From: Phocoena phocoena
Taxonomy: Eukaryota; Chordata; Mammalia; Artiodactyla; Phocoenidae
Length of the DNA: 64,000 nucleotides
NCBI RefSeq assembly: GCF_963924675.1
Contig: NC_089222.1
Location: 135,062,281 to 135,126,280, forward strand
Direction of reading: 5' to 3'
Each line of letters starts with the position of its first letter. The stretch's first letter is position 1. Below, one piece after another: positions 53,626 to 64,000 of this stretch. The notes beneath the pieces were generated by a model. It had not been told where the DNA came from and did no database searches. It worked only from the letters and a program-made list of their open reading frames with translations. Position numbers and translations under genes: made by a program.

Positions 53626-55247
53626 GCCACAGGAAAGTTTCCATTTCAATATTGTCATGGGCTCACAGTATCTAAGGAGATTCCATTCAACCAAGGGTAA
53701 GAGTGGACTACAGAAATATATTTTCCTTGTTTTGTTTTCATATATTTAACTCAGCATTACTGAAAATGAGACATTCAGGAATGAAAATTAGGGGTCTGCA
53801 CTTGTCACTGACCTTGGGCAAATAACTAAAAAGTATCTGTATCTCAAGACCTCACATGTGGGAATAACAGTGTGTCAAATTTCTGACTCAGAAAGTTACT
53901 GTGACCATAAAGAAGAAAATTAAAGTATTTTTTATTTGGAAAAAAAAAATAAAGTGTCTGCAAAGCCTTTGACACTTCTCCAATTGAGAGGTGGATCTAT
54001 GTCTCTACCTTTGAATTTAGGCCAACAATAAAGGCTGGTTCACCGATAAAGTAGAGAAAGTGATGCTATGTAACTCTGCCATACAACTTCTCAGACTAGA
54101 TCATAAAAGACAATGCAGCTTGCAGGTGGTTCTCTGGAACACTAACACTAGAGCCCTGAGTTGCTTTGTAAAAAATCCAAGGCCACAGTGCTGTGAGGAG
54201 ACCACGTAGAGGTGTTCTGGCCCACGGTTCCAGGTGGCAGCCCAGCCGCCACCTGCCAGATGTGACTGCTGCTCCAGTTATTAGCATTACTCCCACATTT
54301 TAAGACTTCCCTGACGAGGCCCCAGGTATACGGAGCGGACACATGTCATCCTGGCTATGCCCTTTCCAAATTCCTGACCCACAGGAACTGTAAGCATAAT
54401 AAAATGGCTGTTTTAAACGACTAAGTTCTAGAGTTGTCTGTATGCAGCAATAGATAACTGGAAGGAGAAAAATCACATGCATAAAAAACTATATAAGGGT
54501 ACAGCATGCTGCGCAAATTTTCAAAACAAAGAGAGTATGTTCAGATGTGATGATTCAGGAACACCTTAAGTTCCAGAAAGAAAAGGGGAAAAAAAACTAT
54601 TTTAAAGCACTAAAGAGTGCTGAAAAGCAGGCAGAAACTGGAGGGCATTTACCCCTTGAAAGAAAACACCATGAGCAAGATCCACTTTAATACAGCTTTT
54701 CCCCCTGAAGAATCCCCTAACCTCTCACTCCCAGCCAAGTGAGTCCCTGTGGTGCAGGATAGCTAAAACTTGAGCAAAAAATCAGTCTTTCTGGCTTCAG
54801 GTATCAGTGGATGAAGTTCAGGATGACAAGAGCAGCTGGAAACTGAAGGGGAAATCTTGGAATGGGGTAAGTCACAAGAGGGAGCCCCAAACACTAATAT
54901 AAACTCTCTTAAATCCTGACTAATCCCTGAACAGCACAAGCATGAAGGAGATCCCAAGGACCTCAGCAGAAAAAAATATCTGGAAGCCTAGAAGTACTAA
55001 ACAGATTTCAGCTGCTATCCCCTGCAAGGCATTTTGGAACTTGAGTTCCACCAGGTCAGAGATTAGTAAATCTCTGGGATTTCCTTGAGATTTCCACACA
55101 CTCCAACAAAGTATAAAACCAAATCTCCACAATTTCAGGGTGATCAGTCAGTATTTTAATTGCCTGTTAGAACAAAAAGTAACACTCTTCAGATGAAGAT
55201 AACTGATCCAGAGTGTCTATAATGTATCATCCACAATGTCCAATATA

Positions 55248-55465
55248 CAGTTGACCCCTGAACAACACAGGTTTGAACTATGCAGATGCACGTATATGTG
55301 GATTTTTTTCACTAAATACATACTACAGTACTACACAATCCATGGTTGGTTGAACCCACAGATGCAGAACTGCAGATACGGAGGACCAATGTATAGTTAA
55401 ACATGAATTTCTGACTGCACAGAAGGTCAGCACCCCTAACCCCTGTTTTGTTCAAGGGTCAACTG
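55248..55465. mobile_element. Tigger-type (TcMar) non-autonomous DNA transposon
   Basis: Inverted ends cagttgacccctgaacaaca and ttgttcaagggtcaactg, flanked by TA on both sides, the target preference of this superfamily. Confidence 0.85.
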
Positions 55466-55539
55466 TATAGTTTAAAAAAAAAAATTACTAGACTTTTACA
55501 GAAGCAGAAAAAATGTGATTTATCTTCAAGGAGGAAAAA

Positions 55540-58230
55540 AAAGCAGTCAATAGAAACAGACCCCCCCATAATTCAGATATTGAAAATTAGCAGACAATGA
55601 CTTTAAAGCAGCCAGTATAAACACATTCAAAGACAAAGGAACATGGTCAAAATAACTGAGTTAACGGAGAATCTCAGTAGAAACTTTAAAATGTAAATGT
55701 TATGACTGAAAATTATAATATTTGAAATTTAAAATTAATTAGATGGGCTCAGTAGGAGATTAGAGACAGTAGAAGAAAAGTACAGTAAGCTTGAAGAAAG
55801 ATCAAAAGAAATTATCCTATCTAGAGAACAGGTTTTTTTTCTTTTTAATTAGGGGGAAAAAATGAATAAAGCTTCAGGAAACTCAGGAACACTAATAACT
55901 GGTCTAACATATGTTTAATTGGGTCCCAGAAAAATAAAAGAATCAAGAAGAAAAAATATTTAAAGAAATAATGGCTGATAATTTCCCAAATTTGGTGAAA
56001 AATAATAATTTGCAAATCCAGGAAGCTCAGCAAACTCCAAGGAGGATAAACACAAGGAAAACATCATAATAAAACTGCTGAAAACCAGAGATAAAAAGAA
56101 ACAGAGCAACATTAGGGGGAAAAATAATCAACACATTACACACAGGGGTAGTAGAACAATATGTATGATGGCTGACTTCTCATCAAAAACAATAGAGGCC
56201 AGAAGAAAATGGAAGGACATTTTTTGACGTGCTTTTAAGAAAAGCAATCATGAGAATTCCCTGGCGGTCCAGTGGTTAGGACTCCATGCTCTCACTGCCG
56301 AGGGCCCAGGTTCAATCCCTCGTCAAGGAACTAAACTCCCACAAGCCACTCAGCACAGCCCAAAATCAATCTCAAATGCTATATCCAGCAAAAGTATTCC
56401 TCAAAAGTGAGGGTGATGGCAGTTCTACCCCTATCTATCTACCCAAGAGAAATGAAAACATATGTCTACACAAAAACTTGTACACAAATGTTCATAGCAG
56501 CATTACTCATAATAACTAAGCAGTGCAGCAACCCAACATATGTCAATTAATGAATGAATAAATAAAATGTGGGATACCATACAATGGAATACAAATTCAG
56601 CAATAAAAAGGAAATATACATGATACAACACAGATGAACCTCATAAACATTACGCTAAGTGAAAGACAACCGCGTATTGTATATTCCATTTATATAAAAT
56701 GTCCAGATGAGGCAAATCTATACACAGAAAGTAAATCAGCTGTTGCCTAGTGATGGGCAGGGGAGAGCGGAGTGTAATAGGGAGTGAGTACTCATAGGCA
56801 TAAGGTTATAAAATTAGACTGTGGCGATTACTGCACATAAATGTACTAAAAATCACTGAACTGTACACTTAAAACAGGTGACTGTTATCATATCTTTATT
56901 GTATCTCAAAAAAGCTTTTTTTAAATGAGTATAAAATAAAAATATTTTCAGGTAAACAAAAACTAAGATAATTCATCATCAAATCTGCACTAAACAATGC
57001 TAAAGGAAATTCTTCAGGTTAAAGGGAGATGACACCAGATTAATCTCAGATCTACAGGAAGGAATGAAGAATACCAGAAATAATCAATATGTGAGTAAAT
57101 ATAAAAGACTATTTTTTATTCCTTCTCTTTATTTAAGACAACTATTTAAAGCAAAAATTATAACATTGTATAGGATATCCACAAAGATAAACTTTCTAAA
57201 TAGCATGTCAGTTACATTTTCAAATAATATGCTTAAATATGGATTTAAGTGAAATACCTCTAAATTTAAAGTAATGGGTCTAATTGTTAATCTGAAAAGA
57301 AGTACTATAAATGTACTACAGAAGGTCCAAACACTGGAAACACGGACTGGGAGACAATATTTGCAAAACAAGTATCTGACAAAGGATTTGTACCTACAAT
57401 ACAGAAAGAACACTTAAAGATTAATAATAAAAAAACAAAATATAGGCAATAAAAAGTGTGCACGAGAGTTGAACAGACTTGAAATGGGCAAAGGACTTAA
57501 AAAGACAATGACCAAAAAGCATCTAAATAGGTATTCAACATCATTAGTCATCAGGGAAATGCAAATTAAAGAAATATCATCACATCCACTAGAATGGCTA
57601 AGATTAAAAAGACTGACTGTTGGAAGCAGAACTGGAAATCTCATACATTTCTGGTTGTGGTTTCTTACAAAGTTAAAAATAATCCTCCCTATAACCCAGC
57701 AACTCCATCCCTAAGTATTTACCAAGGGAAGTAAAAACATATGTCCACATACAAAAAGACTTTTACAAGAAAGTTTATAGCAGGTTTATTCATATTAGTA
57801 GCAAACTGAAACAACCAAAATATTCATCAACAGAAGAATGGATAAACAAATTATGATGGATTCATACAATGGAATACTATTCAGCAACAAAAAATGATGA
57901 ACAATATATATAACCACACAGAAAAAAATATCTCAAAAACCTGATTTATGTGAAAGGCAAACACAAAGTAGTATATACTGTATGATGCCATTTAAAATGA
58001 AGCTTAGGAAGAGGCAAAACTAATCAATAGTCCCAGAGATCAGAACAGTGGTTGCCAATAAGGGCTGAGGACTGACTACAAGGGAACTTTTTTGGGGTGA
58101 TAATAATGTTCTATATCTTGGTTGGGATAGTGATTATGCAGGTACATTTATTTATCGAAAGTTACTGAAGTGTACACTTAAGATCTGTGTATTTTACAGT
58201 ATGTAAATTTTACTCACAAAAAAGATTTTA
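55540..58230 (+). mobile_element. Series of old L1 fragments
   Basis: Several degraded sense L1 pieces: an ORF1-like part (55600-56230), 3' parts (56380-56930) and another ORF2/3' part (57290-58230) with ttcatagcagcattactcat, catcattagtcatcagggaa and gaagtgtacacttaagatct landmarks. A type C SINE interrupts it at 56252. Confidence 0.7.
56252..56375 (+). mobile_element. CHR-type SINE, type C
   Basis: gagaattccctggcggtcca head and ttcaatccctcgtcaaggaa core. Confidence 0.87.
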
Positions 58231-58426
58231 AAATTTTATCATTTAGATATGCTTCAGCTGCACTAAAGCCTTACTATGTACGCATTATGGGCACATTTTA
58301 TCAAGATAGCCTGCAGACACAGAGATGAACTGTTATCAAAGATTAAATATTAACTGGTTAAAAACAAGTTTAGGGAAGGTCGCCATGAATTTAAGACAAA
58401 GTCTGAAGGTTAAAACAAAAGTCATG

Positions 58427-58763
58427 GGACTTCCCTGGTGGCACAGTGCTTAAGAATCCACCTGCCAATGCAGGGGACACGAGTTTGAACCCTGGTCTGG
58501 GAAGATCCCACATGCCGCTGAACAACTAAGCCCGCACACTACAACCACTAAGCCTACGTTCTAGAGCCCACGAGCCACAACTACTGAAGCTTGCGCACCT
58601 AGAGCCCGTGCACTGAAACAAAGAGAAGCCACCGCAGTGAGAAGCCCACGTACTGCAACGAAGAGTAGCCCCCGGCTTGCCACAACTAGAGAAAGCCCGT
58701 GAACAGCAACGAAGACCCAACACAGCCAAAGATAAATAAATAAATTTATTTTTTTAAAGTTAT
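58427..58763 (+). mobile_element. CHR-type SINE, type A
   Basis: Duplication AAAAGTCATG (58417-58426 and 58764-58773). Confidence 0.92.
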
Positions 58764-58842
58764 AAAAGTCATGTTTCCTATTATAAAAGTCATTTTGCAT
58801 ATATTAACCTATTTATAAATAGTTCTATAAGCAGAAAACATA

Positions 58843-59185
58843 CAGTTGTCCCTCAGTATGTACAGGGGATTGGTTCCAGGACCCCCCTCGGATATCAAAA
58901 TCTGTGGATGCTTAAGTCCATTATATAAAATAGCATACTATTTGCATATAACCTCCTTTATATACTTTAATATCATCTCCAGATTACTTATAATACTTAA
59001 TACAATGTAAATACTATGTAAATAGTTATAAATACAATGTAAATGTCCTGTAAATAGCTGCCAGTACTCAGCAAATTCAAGTTTTGCTTTTTGGAACATT
59101 CTGGAATTTTTTTTTTCCTGAGTATTTTTGATCCCTGGTTGGTTGAATCCGTGGATGTGTAACCCAAGGATACAGAGGGCTATTT
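58843..59185 (+). mobile_element. MER2-like (Tigger) DNA transposon
   Basis: Begins cagttgtccctcagtatgta after a TA and carries gggattggttccaggacccc and ggttgaatccgtggatgtgt; the right end is degraded. Confidence 0.82.
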
Positions 59186-59269
59186 CCACACACTAATTTC
59201 TGAAATGTCATGGTCTTCTCCCTCCTGGAGCTTAAATTGGAGGGTCAGGGGTTTGGGTGGGGCAGAGAA

Positions 59270-59760
59270 ACATCAAAATAATACAAACAGTTACTATGAA
59301 GGAAATACACATGATCCTGATACAAAATAAGGGAGACCTATTTGAGAATGGTCAGGGAATGCCTCTCTAAAGAGGCAACACGTGCTAAAATTTTAAAACA
59401 CACTGAAATTTAAAAGCTGAGTAAAGTTAATTAGATTAAGGAAAAGCAAAAGAGGCAGAGCAGAGAGAGGGAAGATTACATACAAAAGCCACTAAGTCCC
59501 TTTGATACTAGCAAGGAAGAATTAGCTGGTACCAAAGAGAATAAGAATATAGTAAGTTAGGGGAGGAAGTGGCTTGGAATAAATATGGAGAGAGACAGGT
59601 AAGTACCAGATCACCTTGCAGATTAATGGGGACTTCATGATGGATTTGGGGTTTCACCAAGTGCAAGGGGAAACCAAGTGAAGAACGTTAGGATAAAAGG
59701 AGCAAAGGCACCAAGATGGTCACTATGGTAAACATTCAGGAGAGGGCTAGTATATTAAGA
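59270..59760 (+). mobile_element. Ancient LINE2-type repeat
   Basis: gagaatggtcagggaatgcc, cagatcaccttgcagatta and related landmarks of the same old repeat as at 39716. Confidence 0.45.
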
Positions 59761-60057
59761 ACTAACACTCTGAACTGAGAAGACTGACTTTCATATGGGT
59801 TTTCTTATTGATATTTACCAAAAAATAAGCACATTTTATCATGACAGTCTTGATTTAATAACAGCAATCGACAATACTAACACTGATCCCCTGGCTTAAA
59901 GTGGAGATAAGTATACAATATTTAACTTAAGATAATAGGCCTTTGGAGACTTAATGAAGGCAAAGACTACTTAGAGGAAATCTAAATGTTCAATAATAGA
60001 ATAAATGTTTAAGTAAAATAGTTTACTTAATGCAGACATTAAAAAATCTATTTTTGA

Positions 60058-60185
60058 GGGACTTCCCTGGTGATCCAGTGGTTAAGACTCCATGCTTCCA
60101 ATGCAGGGGGTGCAGGTTCAACCCCTGGTCGAGAAACTGAGATTCCACATGCCACAGGGCGTGGCCACAAAAAAAATTTTTTTTT
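60058..60185 (+). mobile_element. CHR-type SINE, type C
   Basis: Duplication AAATCTATTTTTGA (60044-60057 and 60186-60199). Confidence 0.93.
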
Positions 60186-60274
60186 AAATCTATTTTTGAA
60201 AAACATTTAATGGCATGAGTAAATGGTAATGACTAATACCAAGTGAAAAAAACAGGTTATTAAAACTGTATCTA

Positions 60275-60630
60275 GGGCTTCCCTGGTGGCGTAGTGGTTA
60301 AGAATCTGCCTGCCAATGCAGGGGACACGGGTTCGACCCTGGTCCGGGAAGATCCCACATGCTGCAGAACAACTAAGCCCATGCGCCACAACTACTGAGC
60401 CTGTGCTCTAGAGCCCGCGAGCCCCAACTGCTGAGCCTGTGTGCCACAACTACTGAAGCCCGCGCGCCTAGAGCCCGTGCTCTGCAACAAGAGAAGCCAC
60501 CGCGATGAGAAGCCTGTGCACCACAACAAAGAGTAGCCCCTGATCTCCACAACCAGAGAAAGCCCGCACGCAGCAACGAAGACCCAACACAGACAAAAAA
60601 ATAAATAAATAAAATTTAAAAATTTTTTAA
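60275..60630 (+). mobile_element. CHR-type SINE, type A
   Basis: Full type A copy; flanks aactgtatcta and aaatgtatcta form an imperfect duplication. Confidence 0.9.
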
Positions 60631-60674
60631 ATGTATCTATAGCATTATTTCCTTTTTAGAAAAAAGAATTAATA

Positions 60675-60675
<1 letters not shown>

Positions 60676-60711
<36 letters not shown>
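60676..60711. repeat. TA microsatellite
   Basis: About 18 uninterrupted TA units. Confidence 0.95.
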
Positions 60712-60714
<3 letters not shown>

Positions 60715-61369
60715 ACATACATGCATAAAAATACTGGAAGGACGAACACCAGTACTTTCATAATATTATTTTATATATGGGTCACAGGATGGTGTGTTTG
60801 TTTTGCTTTCTATTTTCAAAGTTTGCTGCACTGAGCATGAATTACATTTTTTTTAATGCAAAGTGATTTTAAAAGTTATTGTAATTAACACAATGAATTG
60901 TTGATTCGTGCCTGTTGAGAAACCTCTTATATAATGTACTATGTCTGTAACTATTTTAAATAAACTTAAACTTTTTTGAGATCAAGGAAATTACTGGTAT
61001 GTTCTCCCGCAAAACTGACCCAGGTACCAATTTTTAAAAAAACAAGATTATTGAACTGAAATAATGGACCCACAAGTCTTATAATACATTAGATAGCAAT
61101 TATTCCTATTATTAGAGAGGCAACTCTTTATAAAAGGAAATGAGTCCTTTTTAGAGAGCATTTTAAGTGATTCAACTGTGAAAATTTCACACACTCAGTT
61201 TAGGAAACCACAGGATAGCTGCAAAAAGCAAGAGGAGAAAACAACTACACACTTTAACATATAAACATGGTCTGAGTGATTTCCATATGCATCAAAGTCC
61301 AAATAACATACCTAATTCAAAATTTTTTCTTTTGACCAAACTTTCATGTTACCATCTGTTTGTTCATCC

Positions 61370-62530
61370 AGCTCTTCACTAGTTGTTAAATGCTACAAAT
61401 GTTAGGCGCTGTGTATACAAAAATGATTAAGACAATCAATGTAGAAAACAGTCTAGTTAGGGACATTGTCAGAAGAATAAATAACTGCATTATAAAATGT
61501 GCTATACTATACATACACAAAAGGGCTATAATAGAAATATGAAAAGAGTGTTATAGGACACTACTTTCCGGGAAGAGTTGAGGAAAGTTTGATAAAGGAA
61601 GAATAAACTTGGCTGGGTTTTAAAGCAAGAAGAGGAGTTTGACAGATGAAAAAGAAGGAATAAAATATGCGAAATTATGTAGGGCCACAAGAGAACAGGG
61701 TAGAGTTTAAGGTATTTCAAAGAGTGATGTGATTAACATGTTTGGGACAAGATCATCAAGGATTTTTCAGCCTACACAAATCTGACCTCTAATCTCTAAG
61801 CCAAGGGATTTGCAAACTTCTGGAAAGAACCAGATAGTGTACATTTTTAGTTTTGCAGGCCAAACAATCTCTGTCACGACTACTCAACTCTGCTGTTATA
61901 GCATAAAAGCAGCCATAACAATATGTGACCAAATGAGCATGGCTGTATTCCAGTAAAACTTAAATTTACAAAACAGCAGCAGACCACCAGACTTGGCCGA
62001 CAGCTCATAGTCTGCAGGCCCCTGCTCTAAGCACTAGGAAACTACCAGAGGCTTGTAAGCAGAGAAGTGACAAAATCAGCTCTGCGATTTAGAAAGACAA
62101 TTCTGGTGGCAGCAGTATGGAGGAGGACTGAAGGAAAATGTTAAAGACACCCTCTAGAGAGGAAGAGAATAAGGATGTAAACTGAGGCCATACTCATACA
62201 GGCTAAAGAAAAGGTTTTTATTTGAGAAATATTGATGTGGTATTATCAACAAGCAAGGAAGAGCTAAGAATGACTGTTTGGGTACCCAACGGCTGGAAAG
62301 ACACCATTAACCAAAACAGGGAGGGGAGCAAGGGAGAGTTTGAGCATAATGTGTTTGATATGACTGAAGGACATCCAGGTGGAAATGTATGTAAGACAGA
62401 TGTACAGAAACCACTGAAAGAGTGGTTTAAAGCAGAAATACAGATTACAGGCTGATAGTAATTAAGTGGTAACCGAAGTCACAGGGGCAGCTAGGGTATC
62501 TCAAGGAGAAAATATGGAAGAGGGCTGAGG
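61370..62530 (+). mobile_element. Ancient LINE2-type repeat split by an hAT element
   Basis: 61370-61793 and 62033-62530 carry landmarks of the same old repeat (ggcgctgtgtatacaaaaat, gagaagtgacaaaatcagct, gacatccaggtggaaatg). Confidence 0.5.
61802..62024 (+). mobile_element. hAT-type non-autonomous DNA transposon with 8-bp duplication
   Basis: Starts caagggatttgcaaacttct and ends gcaggcccctg. A perfect 8-bp duplication CTCTAAGC (61794-61801 and 62025-62032) flanks it, the hallmark of hAT transposition. Confidence 0.88.
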
Positions 62531-62810
62531 ACTGATTCAGTGTTCATCTCTGACTCACTCTCTTCCTTCCTTGCATTACTGTCTGCCAGGCATTACAGCA
62601 GACTTACATATACAATAGTATTTAATCAGCACAAAACTCTTCTAGATCATGAATGAAATATTTACAGAACATGTCCTACAAGCAAGGCACTGTGGGGAAA
62701 ATAAAGATGAATAAAACTTGGGCCTCATCATCAGGAGATTTACAATCTGGCAAAGAAATCAATTAACACCTTTTAAAATTAAATTACAATTTGTATCATT
62801 AAAAAATCTG

Positions 62811-62938
62811 GGGGAATTCCCTGGCGGGTCAGTGGTTAGGACTCCCAGGCTTCCACTGCAGGGGGCATGGGTTTGATCCCTGATCGGGGAACTAAGATCC
62901 TGCATGCCACATGCTGCAGCCAATGAATAAATAAATAA
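62811..62938 (+). mobile_element. CHR-type SINE, type C
   Basis: ggggaattccctggcgggtc head and tttgatccctgatcggggaa core, aataaataaataa tail. Confidence 0.87.
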
Positions 62939-63048
62939 GTTACCCAAAAAATCCAGAAATTAAATTTAAATATCGTGCAAGGTATTAGGTCTACAGAGCC
63001 AGAGCAAAACAGCTGACTCAAATTAAACAAAAATAAAATCTACATCTT

Positions 63049-63081
63049 CCCTACTACTACTACTACTATTACTATTACTAG
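63049..63081. repeat. CTA/ATT trinucleotide repeat
   Basis: ctactactactactactatt followed by further act/att units. Confidence 0.85.
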
Positions 63082-63345
63082 TGGCTCTTAGTTATAGGGT
63101 GCTTACAGGTTACAGGCAACTCTACTCCACCCTCAGAAAAACTCTTTTCATAGACTAGTCCATTGAAGACTCACAAATACTCTAATGCAGTTACTACTAT
63201 TATCTCGTATTACTAAAAAGGTTTACAGAGTAACTAGCCCAAGGTCACACAGGTAGCAAGAAGGAAAGCCAGGATTCCACTGAAGTTCACATCTGATTCC
63301 AAACCTGTGCTCATGACCAATACACTGTACTGCTGCCAGACAGTT
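63075..63345 (-). mobile_element. MIR (ancient SINE)
   Basis: gagtaactagcccaaggtca and cacaggtagcaagaaggaaa landmarks of the MIR complement. Confidence 0.75.
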
Positions 63346-63817
63346 TCACAGCATTTCTCTCATTTCCATTTCGTGAGGAGAAAGTTACTATTCTACTGCC
63401 TGTGGTGAAGAAAGCAAGAAGAACGAGATGGAAGAGAAAGAGCCCCAATTTAGATGAATACTGCGATCACCTGGAAACAGAAGAAAGCAGTCCAGTGAGG
63501 TCTACAATGACAGTGGTGATTACTGTTGATTCACAACTTGACAAAGCAGTCTGGAGAATACAGTTTTTCTTCTTAGGTTGCTATAAGCCTGGTGTCTAGG
63601 TAGTCACAGTGTGAATATTTTATAGGCCTTAAAATCCAACAGTATGATTATTCAGAGAGCTAAGCATTTTTGGAAAGACACTTTACATAATCTCAGGATG
63701 CTTATTTGCCTTCTGACTTGTAAATCATCTATAACAAGAATAACATTTAGTAGGTACCACCAATTTTCATAAAAGATTTAAATCTAAAAACCAAAGTAAA
63801 AGACAGGGAGCACAGGG

Positions 63818-64000
63818 GTTTTTTTTTTCTTTAATATTTATTTATTTATTTTGGCTGCATTGGGTCTTCGTTGCTGCGCGCGGGCTTTCTCTAGTTACGG
63901 TGAGCGGGGGCTACTCTTCCTTGCGGTGCGCGGGTTTCTCATTGCGGTGGCTTCTCTTGTTGCGAGCGTGGGCTCTAGGCGTGTGGGCTTCAGTAGTTGT
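63818..64000 (-). mobile_element. CHR-type SINE, type A, cut by the window end
   Basis: Reverse copy: a T-rich run, then ggctgcattgggtcttcgtt and gggctttctctagttacggt; continues past 64000. Confidence 0.9.

Larger units (their letters stand above)
53171..64000 (-). other. TMEM50B: TMEM50B 5' UTR intron (part)
   Basis: More than 10.8 kb upstream of the ATG exon without any CpG island or recognisable first exon. It holds an L1 3' end (53395-53615), a Tigger-type transposon (55248-55465), a long set of old L1 pieces (55540-58230), SINEs at 56252, 58427, 60058, 60275, 62811 and 63818, a MER2-like transposon (58843-59185), LINE2-type repeats, an hAT element (61802-62024) and a MIR (63075-63345). 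The segments 53640-55240 and 60720-61360 show nothing I can name. Confidence 0.65.

Noticed and set aside
63402..63599. 65-codon basic frame starting MVKKARRTRWKRKS
   Set aside because: Short, low-complexity start, no upstream gene context, and adjacent to MIR-derived sequence.

Overview
This is vertebrate nuclear DNA, almost certainly from a cetacean (whale or dolphin). The evidence is about thirty tRNA-derived SINEs of the CHR type, including several copies of the roughly 200-bp form with the 'gagccatggccgctgagcctgcg' style body (called type B here) that is abundant in cetacean genomes. Three SINE forms are used below: type A (about 290-340 bp, long tail region ending in gcagccaaaaataaataaa), type B (about 200 bp, ending gcgtaccgcaaaa) and type C (about 115-150 bp, with a 'cctggtcagggaacta' core). 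The coding exons match two genes that are neighbours in human 21q22.11, so the window is the cetacean equivalent of the interferon/IL10 receptor cluster edge. The genes are read by splice-site and protein recognition; no database search was run.

Layout. 1-22090 (+ strand): IFNGR2, the second chain of the interferon-gamma receptor, exons 2 to 7 with its 3' UTR; exon 1 (signal peptide) lies left of the window. 22090-37910: intergenic DNA with a processed H2AZ1 pseudogene (28213-29108) and a nearly full-length antisense LINE-1 (about 30740-37378) that keeps a GC-rich 5' UTR with about three tandem 180-bp monomers. 37910-53170 (- strand): TMEM50B, a small four-pass membrane protein; six coding exons give a complete 158-residue protein with every splice phase consistent. 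The TMEM50B promoter and 5' noncoding exon are not visible and probably lie right of 64000. 53171-64000 is its 5' intron, filled with old LINE and DNA-transposon remains.

The two genes converge tail to tail. IFNGR2 supplies the JAK2-binding chain of the type II interferon receptor; TMEM50B is an ER/Golgi membrane protein, and nothing in the sequence shows that they act together.

The most interesting points: a shifted IFNGR2 C-terminus about 15 residues longer than the human one; changes in the JAK2-docking and endocytosis motifs of IFNGR2; a GC-AG intron and a tandem NAGNAG acceptor in IFNGR2; an in-frame candidate alternative terminal exon in TMEM50B; an H2AZ1 retrocopy whose frame runs into its old 3' UTR; and several nested or chimeric SINE insertions with clear target-site duplications.
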